Assembly: GCA_900757385.1 (NCBI GenBank)
Contig: CAAENO010000175.1
Location: 1 to 12,487 of the forward strand
Reading direction: 5' to 3'
DNA from: an uncultured Collinsella sp.
Lineage (GTDB): Bacteria; Actinomycetota; Coriobacteriia; Coriobacteriales; Coriobacteriaceae
Length of the DNA stretch: 12,487 nt
The translations under genes and the position numbers were made by a program. Positions within the stretch are counted from its first letter, which is position 1; every line of letters begins with the position of its first letter. Under the pieces are notes generated by a model that had not been told where the DNA came from, searched no databases, and saw nothing but the letters and a program-made list of their open reading frames with translations. Positions 5,625 to 12,420 of this stretch are shown here, piece after piece.

Positions 5625-8306
5625 CTAGTTCTCGAGCAGGTCCTCGATAAAGCCGACGCGGTAGTTTTTGAAGATTACCTCGCCGCCGTCTTGCGTGGCG
5701 TCCAGATCGACATCGCCCATGATGCCAAAATCGTGGTCGCCATCCTCGTCGGCAAAGATCTGGTGCACGTGCCATACGTGCGCGGTCTTCTCGTCGGACT
5801 CATCGATGGAAAACATCGCGGCGCTGCGGGCATCTCCGTCGGTGAGGATTTCCTCGTGCTGCTCGTGGTAAGCGTCGAGTGCTTTTTGCCAGCGGATCTC
5901 GCTCATGCCCCAGTCGTCGTCGAGCTCGCCCAGGTCGCGAACGTGCTCGCGGGCGGCAAGGGTCACGCGGCGGAAGAGCGCGTTGCGCACCAACAGCGTG
6001 CAGCCGCGGCGGTCCGCCACGACCTCGTCGATGCCCTGCGGCGGCGCAGCATCGAGGGCTGCCGGGTTGCCGGCGTTCTCCCACTCGTCCACCAGGCTCG
6101 AGTCCACCGAGCGCACCACAAAGCCGAGCCACGAGATAATGTCGCGCAGACGCTCGTCGCGCTTCTCGATGGGCACGGTGCGGTCGAGCGAACGGTAGGC
6201 CTCTGCCAGGTAACGCAGCAAAATGCCCTCGGAGCGGGCGATGCCGAGCTTTTGAATGTAACCCTTAAAATCGCTCGCGCTTTCCAGCATATCGCGCAGG
6301 ACGCTTTTGGGAGAGAGCTGGTAGTCGTTTGCCCAGGGCACTTCCTGGCAGTACTTGTCGAAGGCGGCGTCGAGCAAGTCCTCGAGCGGTTTTTCGTAGG
6401 TGACATCCTGGATGCGCTCCAGGCGTTCCTCATATTCGACGCCGTCAGCCTTCATTTCGGCCATCGCGCGGTCGCGCGCTGCGCGCTCCTGAGCGCGCAG
6501 CACCTGCTTGGGATCCTCGAGCGTTGCCTCGACCATCGAGATCAGGTCCATGGTATAGGTCTCGCTCTCGGGATCGAGCAGCTCCAACGCGGCAAGCAAA
6601 AACGGCGAGAGCGGCTGGTCGAGCGCAAAGTCCTCGGGCAGGTCGACCGTCAGTGCGTAGTCGATGTCCGGCGCGGCGTCAGCCGGAGCGTCGGGTGCGG
6701 GCGGCACTTCGGTGCGAACGACGACGCCGGAATCGATGAGCGTGGCGAAGATCTCGTCGGCACGAACCTCGAGCTTTGCCTTTTCCTCAGGGGTCTGCAG
6801 ACTCGTCTCGATGAGGTCGTGTACGCGGGCTCGGGCATCGCCGCCCTGCTCGACCACGCTAATCACCATGGAGTGTGTGATGCGCAGGCGCGGCTTGAGC
6901 GTTTCGGGCTGCGTCTCGATCAGGCGCTCAAAGGTCTGCTTGTTCCAGGTGACAAAGCCCTCGGGGGCCTTCTTCTTTTTAATCTTGCGGAGTTTTTTGG
7001 GGTCGTCGCCCGCCTTGGCCATGAGCTTGGCGTTCTCGATCTCGTGCTCGGGTGCCTCGGCAATCACCATGCCCTCGGTATCGAAGCCCGAGCGGCCGGC
7101 GCGACCGGCAATCTGATGGAACTCGCGGGCGCGCAGGCGACGCATCTTGTAGCCGTCGAACTTGGTGAGCGCGGTGAGGACCACGGTGTGGATGGGCACG
7201 TTGATGCCGACGCCGAGTGTGTCGGTGCCGCAAATGACGGGCAGTAGGCCCTGCTGCGCCAGGCGCTCGACCAGCAGGCGATAGCGCGGCAGCATACCGG
7301 CGTGGTGCACGCCGACGCCGCAGCCGAGCAAACGCTTGAGGATCTTGCCGAAGGCCGTCGAGAAGCTCGTTCCCTTTGCCGCTTCTTTGATGGCCTCGCG
7401 CTGCTCCTTGCTGGCGATGCCAAAATTGGCGAGCGACTGTGCCGTCGCAAGGGCGGCATCCTGGCTAAAGTGCACGATGTAGAGCGGGGCCTCGCCGCGG
7501 CGCATCGCGAGCTCGACGGTGCCCTCGAGGGAGGTCGTCACATAGTCGTAGCTCAGCGGCACAGGGCGTGGGGCATCGACGACCAAGTCGCAGGTAGCGC
7601 CGGTGTGTTCCTCGAGCGAGGCGGCAATCGCGGTGACATCGCCGAGCGTGGCGCTCATGAGCATAAACTGCGTATGGGGCAGGGTGAGCAGCGGCACCTG
7701 CCAGGCCCAACCGCGATCAGGGTCGGCAAAGTAGTGGAACTCGTCCATGGCGACGCAGCCAACATCGGCATCTTCGCCCTCGCGCAGTGCGTCGTTGGCA
7801 AGGATCTCTGCCGTGCAGCAGATGACGGGCGCCTTGGTGTTGATATGCGTGTCGCCGGTGATCATACCGACGTTATCGCGGCCGAGCACCTGCACCAAGT
7901 CGAAAAACTTCTCGCTGACCAGAGCCTTGATAGGAGCCGTGTAGTAGCAGCGCTTGCCCTGCGCCATGCCCATAAAGAGCATACCTAGCGCGACAAGCGA
8001 CTTGCCCGAGCCGGTCGGCGTGCCCAGAATGACGTGATCGCCGGCGGCTAGATCCATGAGGGCCTCTTCTTGGTGGTCCCACAGCTCAATACCGCGATTG
8101 CTCGTCCATTCAAAGAAGCGCTCGAAGGCCTGGTCGGGCGTGAGCCACGGTTCGGGCTCGCTGCCGTCCTCGGGCTCCCACCAGGTGGGGGAGAGCGCAC
8201 CGAGTGAGCCGAATTCGGCTTCGGTTCCCGTGCCGCCCGAGAATGAGCTGGCGGCGCCGGCGCCAGAGACGGTGCTGGCGGCGGTATCTATCGTGGTCTG
8301 TGCCAT
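5625..8306 (-). CDS. Ski2-like DEAD/DEAH-box helicase with DUF3516-type C-terminus
   Basis: The 893-residue protein is a superfamily 2 helicase related to the Ski2/Mtr4/HelY RNA helicases. In order: a low-complexity Ala/Gly/Ser N-terminus (1-40), WDHQEEAL (76-83) before Walker A GTPTGSGKS (95-103), motif Ia TAPIKALV (123-130), motif II DEFH (188-191), motif III SAT (218-220), VGVHHAGMLP (331-340), motif V GTDTLGVGINVP (360-371) and motif VI QIAGRAGRSG (398-407). A basic KKLRKIKKKK stretch lies at 437-446. The helical rest (about 450-893) matches my memory of the actinobacterial DUF3516 domain. Its likely role is ATP-driven RNA unwinding, possibly in RNA decay or ribosome maturation; this is inferred from the family. 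The ATG at 8306 is the only Met before residue 84; its ribosome site (GAGAGAAAG) is modest, so the exact start is uncertain. Confidence 0.92.
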   Translation of the reverse strand: MAQTTIDTAASTVSGAGAASSFSGGTGTEAEFGSLGALSPTWWEPEDGSEPEPWLTPDQAFERFFEWTSNRGIELWDHQEEALMDLAAGDHVILGTPTGSGKSLVALGMLFMGMAQGKRCYYTAPIKALVSEKFFDLVQVLGRDNVGMITGDTHINTKAPVICCTAEILANDALREGEDADVGCVAMDEFHYFADPDRGWAWQVPLLTLPHTQFMLMSATLGDVTAIAASLEEHTGATCDLVVDAPRPVPLSYDYVTTSLEGTVELAMRRGEAPLYIVHFSQDAALATAQSLANFGIASKEQREAIKEAAKGTSFSTAFGKILKRLLGCGVGVHHAGMLPRYRLLVERLAQQGLLPVICGTDTLGVGINVPIHTVVLTALTKFDGYKMRRLRAREFHQIAGRAGRSGFDTEGMVIAEAPEHEIENAKLMAKAGDDPKKLRKIKKKKAPEGFVTWNKQTFERLIETQPETLKPRLRITHSMVISVVEQGGDARARVHDLIETSLQTPEEKAKLEVRADEIFATLIDSGVVVRTEVPPAPDAPADAAPDIDYALTVDLPEDFALDQPLSPFLLAALELLDPESETYTMDLISMVEATLEDPKQVLRAQERAARDRAMAEMKADGVEYEERLERIQDVTYEKPLEDLLDAAFDKYCQEVPWANDYQLSPKSVLRDMLESASDFKGYIQKLGIARSEGILLRYLAEAYRSLDRTVPIEKRDERLRDIISWLGFVVRSVDSSLVDEWENAGNPAALDAAPPQGIDEVVADRRGCTLLVRNALFRRVTLAAREHVRDLGELDDDWGMSEIRWQKALDAYHEQHEEILTDGDARSAAMFSIDESDEKTAHVWHVHQIFADEDGDHDFGIMGDVDLDATQDGGEVIFKNYRVGFIEDLLEN

Positions 8307-8334
8307 GTGGGGGTACTTTCTCTCGCCGTTTGTC

Positions 8335-8351
8335 CGCCATCCATTATGGCG
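8335..8351. repeat. Short inverted repeat upstream of the helicase gene
   Basis: CGCCAT (8335-8340) and ATGGCG (8346-8351) flank CCATT. On the minus strand it overlaps CATAAT (8343-8348), a possible -10 box 37 bases before the helicase start, so it could be an operator. No convincing -35 is visible. Confidence 0.35.
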
Positions 8352-8430
8352 TAGCGGCGGTGCGGGGCGCCAGCGCGAAAGAAAATGCAGGAAATGGGCG
8401 TTCTGCTCAGCCGTTTGGTGCAGTTGTCAG

Positions 8431-8553
8431 CTAAGTGAGTAGACTTTTTGCAATATCGCGAGCACATGACTTTTGCGCAAGGGCTCTACCTGCGGTTTTA
8501 TTTCTTCCTATGCGGGTTGTGCTTAGCTATTGCTAAAAAGTCTACTCACTTAG
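8431..8553. repeat. 123-base structured inverted-repeat element
   Basis: The left arm (8431-8455, starting CTAAGTGAGTAGACTTTTT) is the reverse complement of the right arm (8528-8553) over its whole length except for one extra base in the right arm. Pairing continues inward: AGCACA (8461-8466) with TGTGCT (8518-8523), and ACCTGC (8488-8493) with GCGGGT (8512-8517, one G-U), plus the self-complementary TTGCGCAA at 8473-8480. The element lies between trmB and the helicase gene, is AT-rich compared with its neighbours, and has no plausible reading frame. It could be a MITE-like or REP-like element, a transcription terminator or processing hairpin, or a structured RNA. I see no clear target-site duplication. 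The rest of the gap (8307-8430 and 8554-8618) holds only small hairpins. Confidence 0.8.
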
Positions 8554-8618
8554 GTTTGAGGGTCGTTCATCGGTGCCTATTTGTGCTTGCTCGCTGGCGT
8601 AGCGACCGCCAAAAGCCC

Positions 8619-9458
8619 CTATGACTCCTGCGGAAGGCGCTTTTTGCCTTTGCGAGCGCGGTTTCTAAAGTTCTCGACGGCCTCTTCCATGCCCAGAGGT
8701 ACATAGGTGAGCTCATCGAGGTTATTGGGTAGGTAGCAGGCAAGACTTTGTTCCTGCACGCGGCCCGCCGCGAGCTGTTCGTCGGTTGGCAGCGCACCGG
8801 GCGTGGCGCAGATGCCATAGACGACGGCACCCATCTCGCGCGTGCGGCATTCGTATTCGGTCTCGGGATGCTCGGGATGGTCGCGGCGAACGTCGTTACT
8901 TACCCAAAGTGTATCGTAGCCGGCCGCGGCAAACTGCCCCAAGGCGTAGTCGCGCAATGGCTTGCTGTCGGTACGCAGCGTTACGGTGGCGCCAGCTGCA
9001 AAGAGCGGGCGGTAGAGCATCAAATGGTCGACATGGACGAGCCGTTTTTTGGCGTACTTGGCCTTGGGCTGCGGCGTGGGAAAGTTGATGGTGATGGCAT
9101 CGAGCTCGCCTGCGGCAAACAGCTGCGGCAGCGATGCGGCGCCTCGGGGCAGGACAAGTGCGTTGGACAGCTCCTGCTCGCAGATTTTCTGTGCGGCATA
9201 GGCGATGCAGATGGGCTCCTGGTCCATGCCGATAAAGAACGTGTTTGGCTCGCGGGCCGCGCGCTCTACAAGGTACGTTCCCTTGCCACAACCAAGATCC
9301 AGATGAAGGTGTTCGAAAGGCTTGCTGCCTGCGGGCGCACAGGCCTCGCGCCAATCTCCGGCATAGGCCTCGGGGTTCGTCTCAATCGCATCGGCGTAGC
9401 GCTCCAGGCGCTCCTCGAGTACAAAGTTCTTAGGCGTGCGAACGTGGACGGCTCCCAT
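8619..9458 (-). CDS. trmB: tRNA (guanine-N7-)-methyltransferase TrmB
   Basis: This 279-residue class I SAM-dependent methyltransferase is expected to make 7-methylguanosine at position 46 of tRNA. Recognisable parts are RTPKNF near the N-terminus, SAM motif I HLDLGCGKGTYLVE (about 52-65), the acidic FIGMDQE (75-81), the family motif INFPTPQPK followed by KKRLVH (124-142), and TEYECRTREMG (200-210). The catalytic motif is normally FPDPWPK or similar; here the Asp is T128 and the Trp is Q130. About 60 residues follow the usual C-terminus and end in a basic tail (RNRARKGKKR). AAGGAG lies 4 bases before the ATG. It sits 112 bases downstream of a second methyltransferase on the same strand and may be co-transcribed with it. 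Confidence 0.9.
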   Translation of the reverse strand: MGAVHVRTPKNFVLEERLERYADAIETNPEAYAGDWREACAPAGSKPFEHLHLDLGCGKGTYLVERAAREPNTFFIGMDQEPICIAYAAQKICEQELSNALVLPRGAASLPQLFAAGELDAITINFPTPQPKAKYAKKRLVHVDHLMLYRPLFAAGATVTLRTDSKPLRDYALGQFAAAGYDTLWVSNDVRRDHPEHPETEYECRTREMGAVVYGICATPGALPTDEQLAAGRVQEQSLACYLPNNLDELTYVPLGMEEAVENFRNRARKGKKRLPQES

Positions 9459-9480
9459 GAGGCTCCTTGGTCATAAGTAT

Positions 9481-9567
9481 GGAACGCATGGCTGCACGTT
9501 CCGGTGATGGGTTAGAAGGGGGCGATTTGCCCAAAAGATGCGGTGCGGCTCAGCGACGAGTCGCTGA
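9481..9567. repeat. Three small hairpins between the methyltransferase genes
   Basis: Three inverted repeats lie in the 112-base gap: GGAACG (9481-9486) with CGTTCC (9497-9502), GGGC (9520-9523) with GCCC (9529-9532), and TCAGCGAC (9550-9557) with GTCGCTGA (9560-9567). The last is the strongest and lies 4 bases past the upstream gene's stop, but on the minus strand its nearest T run is about 11 bases away, so it is a poor standard terminator. The one at 9481-9502 is just upstream of trmB and could be an operator or leader hairpin. Confidence 0.45.
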
Positions 9568-9570
9568 CGC

Positions 9571-10443
9571 CTACAGACGCTTGAGAATCACATAGCGGTT
9601 GAGCTCGCCGCTGCGACCGTCGGCATGGAAGCGCTCAAGCTCGCGCACGGGGACCTCGCCGCTCTTGTAGAACGTACGGACGCCGCGCACCAGGTCGGTG
9701 ATCTGCTGATCGTCAAAGTGATGGCAATAGCGGTAGGCGTGGCGGTCGTTTTGCCAGCCAATGAGATGGTCGCCGGCTTCAAACTGCGCGGAATCGTAAC
9801 CCTCAAACGGCGGGGTGAGCTCGGCGCGGGCCTCGGCACGAACGGCCTTGCGCGCCATGCGCTCGTCGTTCATAAACTCCCAAAAGCTGATGGCGATGAT
9901 GCCGCCCGGGTGCGTCTGGCGCACCAGGGCGTCGAGCACGCGTACGCGGTACTCGCACGACGGCACGTGGTGCATAAATCCAAAGCAGACCGAGATGTCG
10001 GCGAGCGGGGCGTCGAAAAGCACGTCGGGTGTCTTGGCGGGGTTGAGCTTCATGAGGGCGTCGAGCACATCGAGTTCCTGGAAGTGCAGGTTGGGAATGC
10101 GCAGGGCGTGGCCACGTGCATCGATGGCCAGGTCCTGGCATGAGTCGACGCCATAGAACTCAAACGGGCAGCTGGCGTCTGCCGAGGGGTTTGCGCCATC
10201 GACGCCCTTGGCGGCAAGTGCGCCGCCGGCGGCAAAGTTCTCGAATCGCATGTTTCCGCAGGCAAGATCGAAGACGCGGACGGGATGCTCGATCGTGGCG
10301 ACGTCGAGCTGCTCGAGCGCTATGTCCATAGTGCGCACCCAGCCGGGCCACGGTGCCTGGCGCGTATCGGAGAAGGAGGCGGAGTGCTCGCGATAGAACG
10401 TATTGTTGAGCTGAATGAGCGATGAGGCGAAATCGCGGTTCAC
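9571..10443 (-). CDS. Class I SAM-dependent methyltransferase resembling Trm9/ALKBH8
   Basis: The 290-residue product (GTG start) has SAM motif I VFDLACGNMRFE (57-68), YGVDSC (97-102), a motif IV-like FGFMHHVPS (154-162) and HPGGIIAISFWEF (178-190). The N-terminal FYREHSASFSDTRQAPWPGW resembles the opening of the Trm9 and ALKBH8 wobble-uridine methyltransferases (a tyrosine-rich start, then FS-TR--PWP). The later GDHLIGWQN with RYCHHFDDQQ resembles their W...YH-F region. A role in tRNA modification is therefore inferred, helped by trmB next door, but not proved. I chose the GTG at 10441-10443 because GGAGGGAG lies 9 bases upstream and the family N-terminus begins there. In-frame ATGs at 10578 and 10491 lie upstream of or within the predicted promoter and lack ribosome sites. 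Confidence 0.78.
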   Translation of the reverse strand: MNRDFASSLIQLNNTFYREHSASFSDTRQAPWPGWVRTMDIALEQLDVATIEHPVRVFDLACGNMRFENFAAGGALAAKGVDGANPSADASCPFEFYGVDSCQDLAIDARGHALRIPNLHFQELDVLDALMKLNPAKTPDVLFDAPLADISVCFGFMHHVPSCEYRVRVLDALVRQTHPGGIIAISFWEFMNDERMARKAVRAEARAELTPPFEGYDSAQFEAGDHLIGWQNDRHAYRYCHHFDDQQITDLVRGVRTFYKSGEVPVRELERFHADGRSGELNRYVILKRL

Positions 10444-10489
10444 GGCGCGGAACTCCCTCCGTTGGCGGTGCGGAATAAACAGTACGACC

Positions 10490-10519
10490 ATACTACCGTT
10501 AACGCCGCAACGGGGACAA
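10490..10519 (-). promoter_or_regulatory. Likely promoter of the methyltransferase gene (minus strand)
   Basis: On the minus strand TTGTCC (10514-10519) and TAGTAT (10490-10495) are separated by 18 bases. The expected start near 10483 gives a leader of about 40 bases containing the GGAGGGAG ribosome site before the GTG start. Confidence 0.5.
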
Positions 10520-10601
10520 CCGAGCTGCGGGTCATTGCTTTGTTTGGACACATTTCCGCAGCTCATATGCGCCCGCAACCTCCGGTTGTCAAAAATCTCA
10601 C

Positions 10602-10607
10602 TAGAAT
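10602..10607 (+). promoter_or_regulatory. Possible -10 box for the XRE/DUF4097 pair
   Basis: TAGAAT is a good -10 match, but TTGTCA (10586-10591) is only 10 bases upstream, too close for a standard -35. TAGATT at 10635-10640 is an alternative. One of these probably drives the pair, whose start codon is at 10711. Confidence 0.3.
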
Positions 10608-10710
10608 AGGTGGCATGCTTTTGGCGGTGGCGGATAGATTTTTAACTGTGCAAGGCGCCTTAAGAACAAAAACGGTCCGGCGGCACGGCTGGCATCGCAT
10701 AGGAGGAACC

Positions 10711-11424
10711 ATGAATGTAGAAACTGCGCAGCGGCTCGCCGACCTTCGTCGCAGCAAGGGTTTTAGCCAAGAAGGGCTGGCGCGAAAGCTGGGGCTGTCG
10801 CGCCAGGCGGTCAGTAAATGGGAGCGCGCGGAGAGCTCGCCCGATACCGAGAACCTGATCTCGCTCGCCAAGCTCTATGGCGTGAGCCTGGACGAGCTGC
10901 TCAATCCGAGCGATGAGATCGAGGACGATATCGAGTTTGAGAACGAGGACCGCGCCCGTCAGCGCGAGGCCGAGGCAGCGGAGCGCGCCCGTACCCATGA
11001 GGCAGCGGCACGTGCTACCGAGGCGGCAACACAGGCGAGTGATGCCGCCGCCAAGGCGGCGCAAGCGGCAAGCTGGAGCGCGCAGGCCGCCAATGCCGCT
11101 ACGGCGCAGGTGACGAGTGGCGGCGCAGCTGGCTCGACTCCGGTGAAAGGTCCGTTCCAGTCGTTTCCGTATTGGGCCGTGTGCTGGCTGCTGTTCTTTT
11201 TGCTGATGTTCCTGTTTGGTGGCTCCTTTGCCGCGCTGATCTTCTTTACAATCCCCATCTATCACTGGGTGGCGCGTGCGCTCGATGGCGATTGGGCACG
11301 CGGGGATATTCAGGTTGGTCCGGCGCCGGAGGCGGCTAAGGCTCAGGATGTTTCCGCTGCGGTTGATACTGACGTGGCTTCCTCGACCGCCGCTGAGCCG
11401 AGCGCCAAAGAAGGTGATGAATGA
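10711..11424 (+). CDS. Membrane-anchored XRE-type helix-turn-helix regulator
   Basis: The 237-residue protein has an N-terminal XRE/Cro-type HTH (about 5-65: RLADLRRSKGFSQEGLARKL, GLSRQAVSKWERAESSPDTE, LYGVSLDELL). An acidic linker (66-80) and an Ala/Arg/Glu-rich helical stretch (about 81-135) follow. Two hydrophobic segments (about 154-170 and 172-188, ending FFTIPIYHW) probably form a membrane hairpin, and a soluble acidic tail completes it. The TIPIY ending resembles C-termini of membrane-bound XRE proteins of Firmicutes. It probably binds DNA near its own operon while tethered to the membrane. AGGAGG at 10701-10706 fixes the start. The stop overlaps the next ORF by four bases (ATGA), so the two are translationally coupled and likely work together, with the second protein perhaps sensing envelope state. 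Confidence 0.88.
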   Translation: MNVETAQRLADLRRSKGFSQEGLARKLGLSRQAVSKWERAESSPDTENLISLAKLYGVSLDELLNPSDEIEDDIEFENEDRARQREAEAAERARTHEAAARATEAATQASDAAAKAAQAASWSAQAANAATAQVTSGGAAGSTPVKGPFQSFPYWAVCWLLFFLLMFLFGGSFAALIFFTIPIYHWVARALDGDWARGDIQVGPAPEAAKAQDVSAAVDTDVASSTAAEPSAKEGDE

Positions 11425-12323
11425 TGAAGCTCTCGCATGAGTCCAAGGTCCGCCTGGGCGTCGGTATCGGAGCGTTCGTGCTCATCATCGGGCTTATCTT
11501 TGGCACTTCGCGGATATTGTTTCATTTTGATGGCCCGTGGGATCTCGACGATATCGCATCCGGCTTGTCCGGTATGGACGATGTGGTTGACGACGACGAT
11601 TTTATGAACGATGGCGGTAAATATTCCGCTCGGCCTCAACAGCTTTCGAGCGAAACGTTTGATGCCGACGCGTTCACATCGCTTGACTTGGATGTGACGT
11701 CGGGTACGGTTGAGGTCAAGTGCGTTTCCGACGGGCCGGTACGTGTCATCGAGAGTGGCCGCGTCGCAAAAGGAGTAGCTGCTTACGATGCGACAACCCA
11801 GAATCTGGCCGAGGTTAAGGGTTCTGCGCTCAAGATTCGCCAGTTTGATTGCGATGACGAGCGCGCCATTGACCGCACGGTTACCGTCGAACTGCCGCGC
11901 GAAGTTGCCGATAACATGGTGGGCATTACAGCGAATGTAGGATCGGGCGATCTGACGGTCACGGACATTGCGTGTCATGACGTCAACCTGACTTTGGACT
12001 CGGGAGACATCGAGCTTGCGGGTACTGTAACCGACACCCTGAATGCCAAGGTAGGTTCGGGCGATGTGACGTTCGAGCTCTACCAGGCCCCCGCGAAGTC
12101 TATGGACGTAAGCGTGGACTCGGGCGATGTGGAGATAACGGTTCCGAACTCTACGGGCTTTAAGGCGAGCCTCACCGTGGGCAGCGGTGACTTCGAGAGC
12201 GATTTCCTTCCGCTTGGCTACGATGGCGAGACCATATTGAATCTTGAATTCGACAACGGTGATAAGTCTGCCACGTATCGTTTTAAGGTCGGTTCGGGTG
12301 ACATGTCGTTCGATCCGGAGTGA
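11421..12323 (+). CDS. Membrane-anchored DUF4097-like beta-strand repeat protein
   Basis: The 300-residue protein has a short basic N-terminus, one membrane segment (about 12-30), an Asp-rich linker (about 37-65) and an extracytoplasmic domain of short beta repeats. The repeats carry an alternating motif: VGSGD (173), LDSGD (192), VGSGD (211), VDSGD (232), VGSGD (253), FDNGD (277), VGSGD (290), roughly 19-24 residues apart except for the last step. This is the pattern of DUF4097/DUF4098 putative-adhesin beta-solenoid domains, which often sit beside small regulators in Firmicutes. The cellular role is unknown; a cell-envelope sensor or regulator coupled to the upstream XRE protein is inferred. 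The start could be ATG 11421 or 11424. The last motif ends six residues from the C-terminus. Confidence 0.85.
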   Translation: MMKLSHESKVRLGVGIGAFVLIIGLIFGTSRILFHFDGPWDLDDIASGLSGMDDVVDDDDFMNDGGKYSARPQQLSSETFDADAFTSLDLDVTSGTVEVKCVSDGPVRVIESGRVAKGVAAYDATTQNLAEVKGSALKIRQFDCDDERAIDRTVTVELPREVADNMVGITANVGSGDLTVTDIACHDVNLTLDSGDIELAGTVTDTLNAKVGSGDVTFELYQAPAKSMDVSVDSGDVEITVPNSTGFKASLTVGSGDFESDFLPLGYDGETILNLEFDNGDKSATYRFKVGSGDMSFDPE

Positions 12324-12369
12324 CATGCGGTTTTCGGAGATCGGTGCATATAGGCATGCTCTTTGATGG

Positions 12370-12403
12370 AGGCGCCGGGGCCGTGACTGGCTCCGGCGCC
12401 TTT
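12370..12403 (+). terminator. Rho-independent terminator after the XRE/DUF4097 pair
   Basis: GGCGCCGGGGCC (12371-12382) pairs with GGCTCCGGCGCC (12389-12400), twelve pairs with one G-U, around a 6-base loop, followed by TTT and a T-rich stretch to 12409. It lies 47 bases after the stop. Confidence 0.85.
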
Positions 12404-12408
12404 GCCTT

Positions 12409-12414
12409 TACAAT
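12409..12414 (+). promoter_or_regulatory. -10 box placing the start at the ATG (possible leaderless gene)
   Basis: TACAAT is followed by six bases and then ATG at 12421, so transcription would start on or next to the start codon. No ribosome site other than GGGGG (12415-12419) directly abutting the ATG is present. The possible -35 (GTGACT, 12383-12388) is 20 bases upstream and weak. Confidence 0.4.
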
Positions 12415-12420
12415 GGGGGC

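Noticed and set aside
5691..7247. A 518-codon open frame on the plus strand antisense to the helicase gene
   Set aside because: It is a shadow produced by the codon bias of the minus-strand gene. The helicase frame carries all the motifs, and the antisense frame has no recognisable domain.
8595..8611. Hairpin TGGCG/CGCCA just past the trmB stop as a terminator
   Set aside because: On the minus strand no T run follows, and a competing TCGCT/AGCGA hairpin overlaps it.
10444..10578. N-terminal extension of the methyltransferase to an ATG at 10578, which would add a CPRC zinc-like motif
   Set aside because: The stretch contains the likely promoter and a strong ribosome site for the GTG at 10443; the single CPRC is not backed by a second Cys pair at usual spacing.
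10462..10710. Upstream in-frame extension of the XRE regulator to a TTG at 10462
   Set aside because: The ATG at 10711 has AGGAGG 4 bases before it and begins directly with the HTH. The extension overlaps the divergent promoter region.
11343..12326. A 327-codon minus-strand frame over the DUF4097-like gene
   Set aside because: It is an antisense shadow; the plus strand has a membrane segment, the repeat motif and a coupled start.
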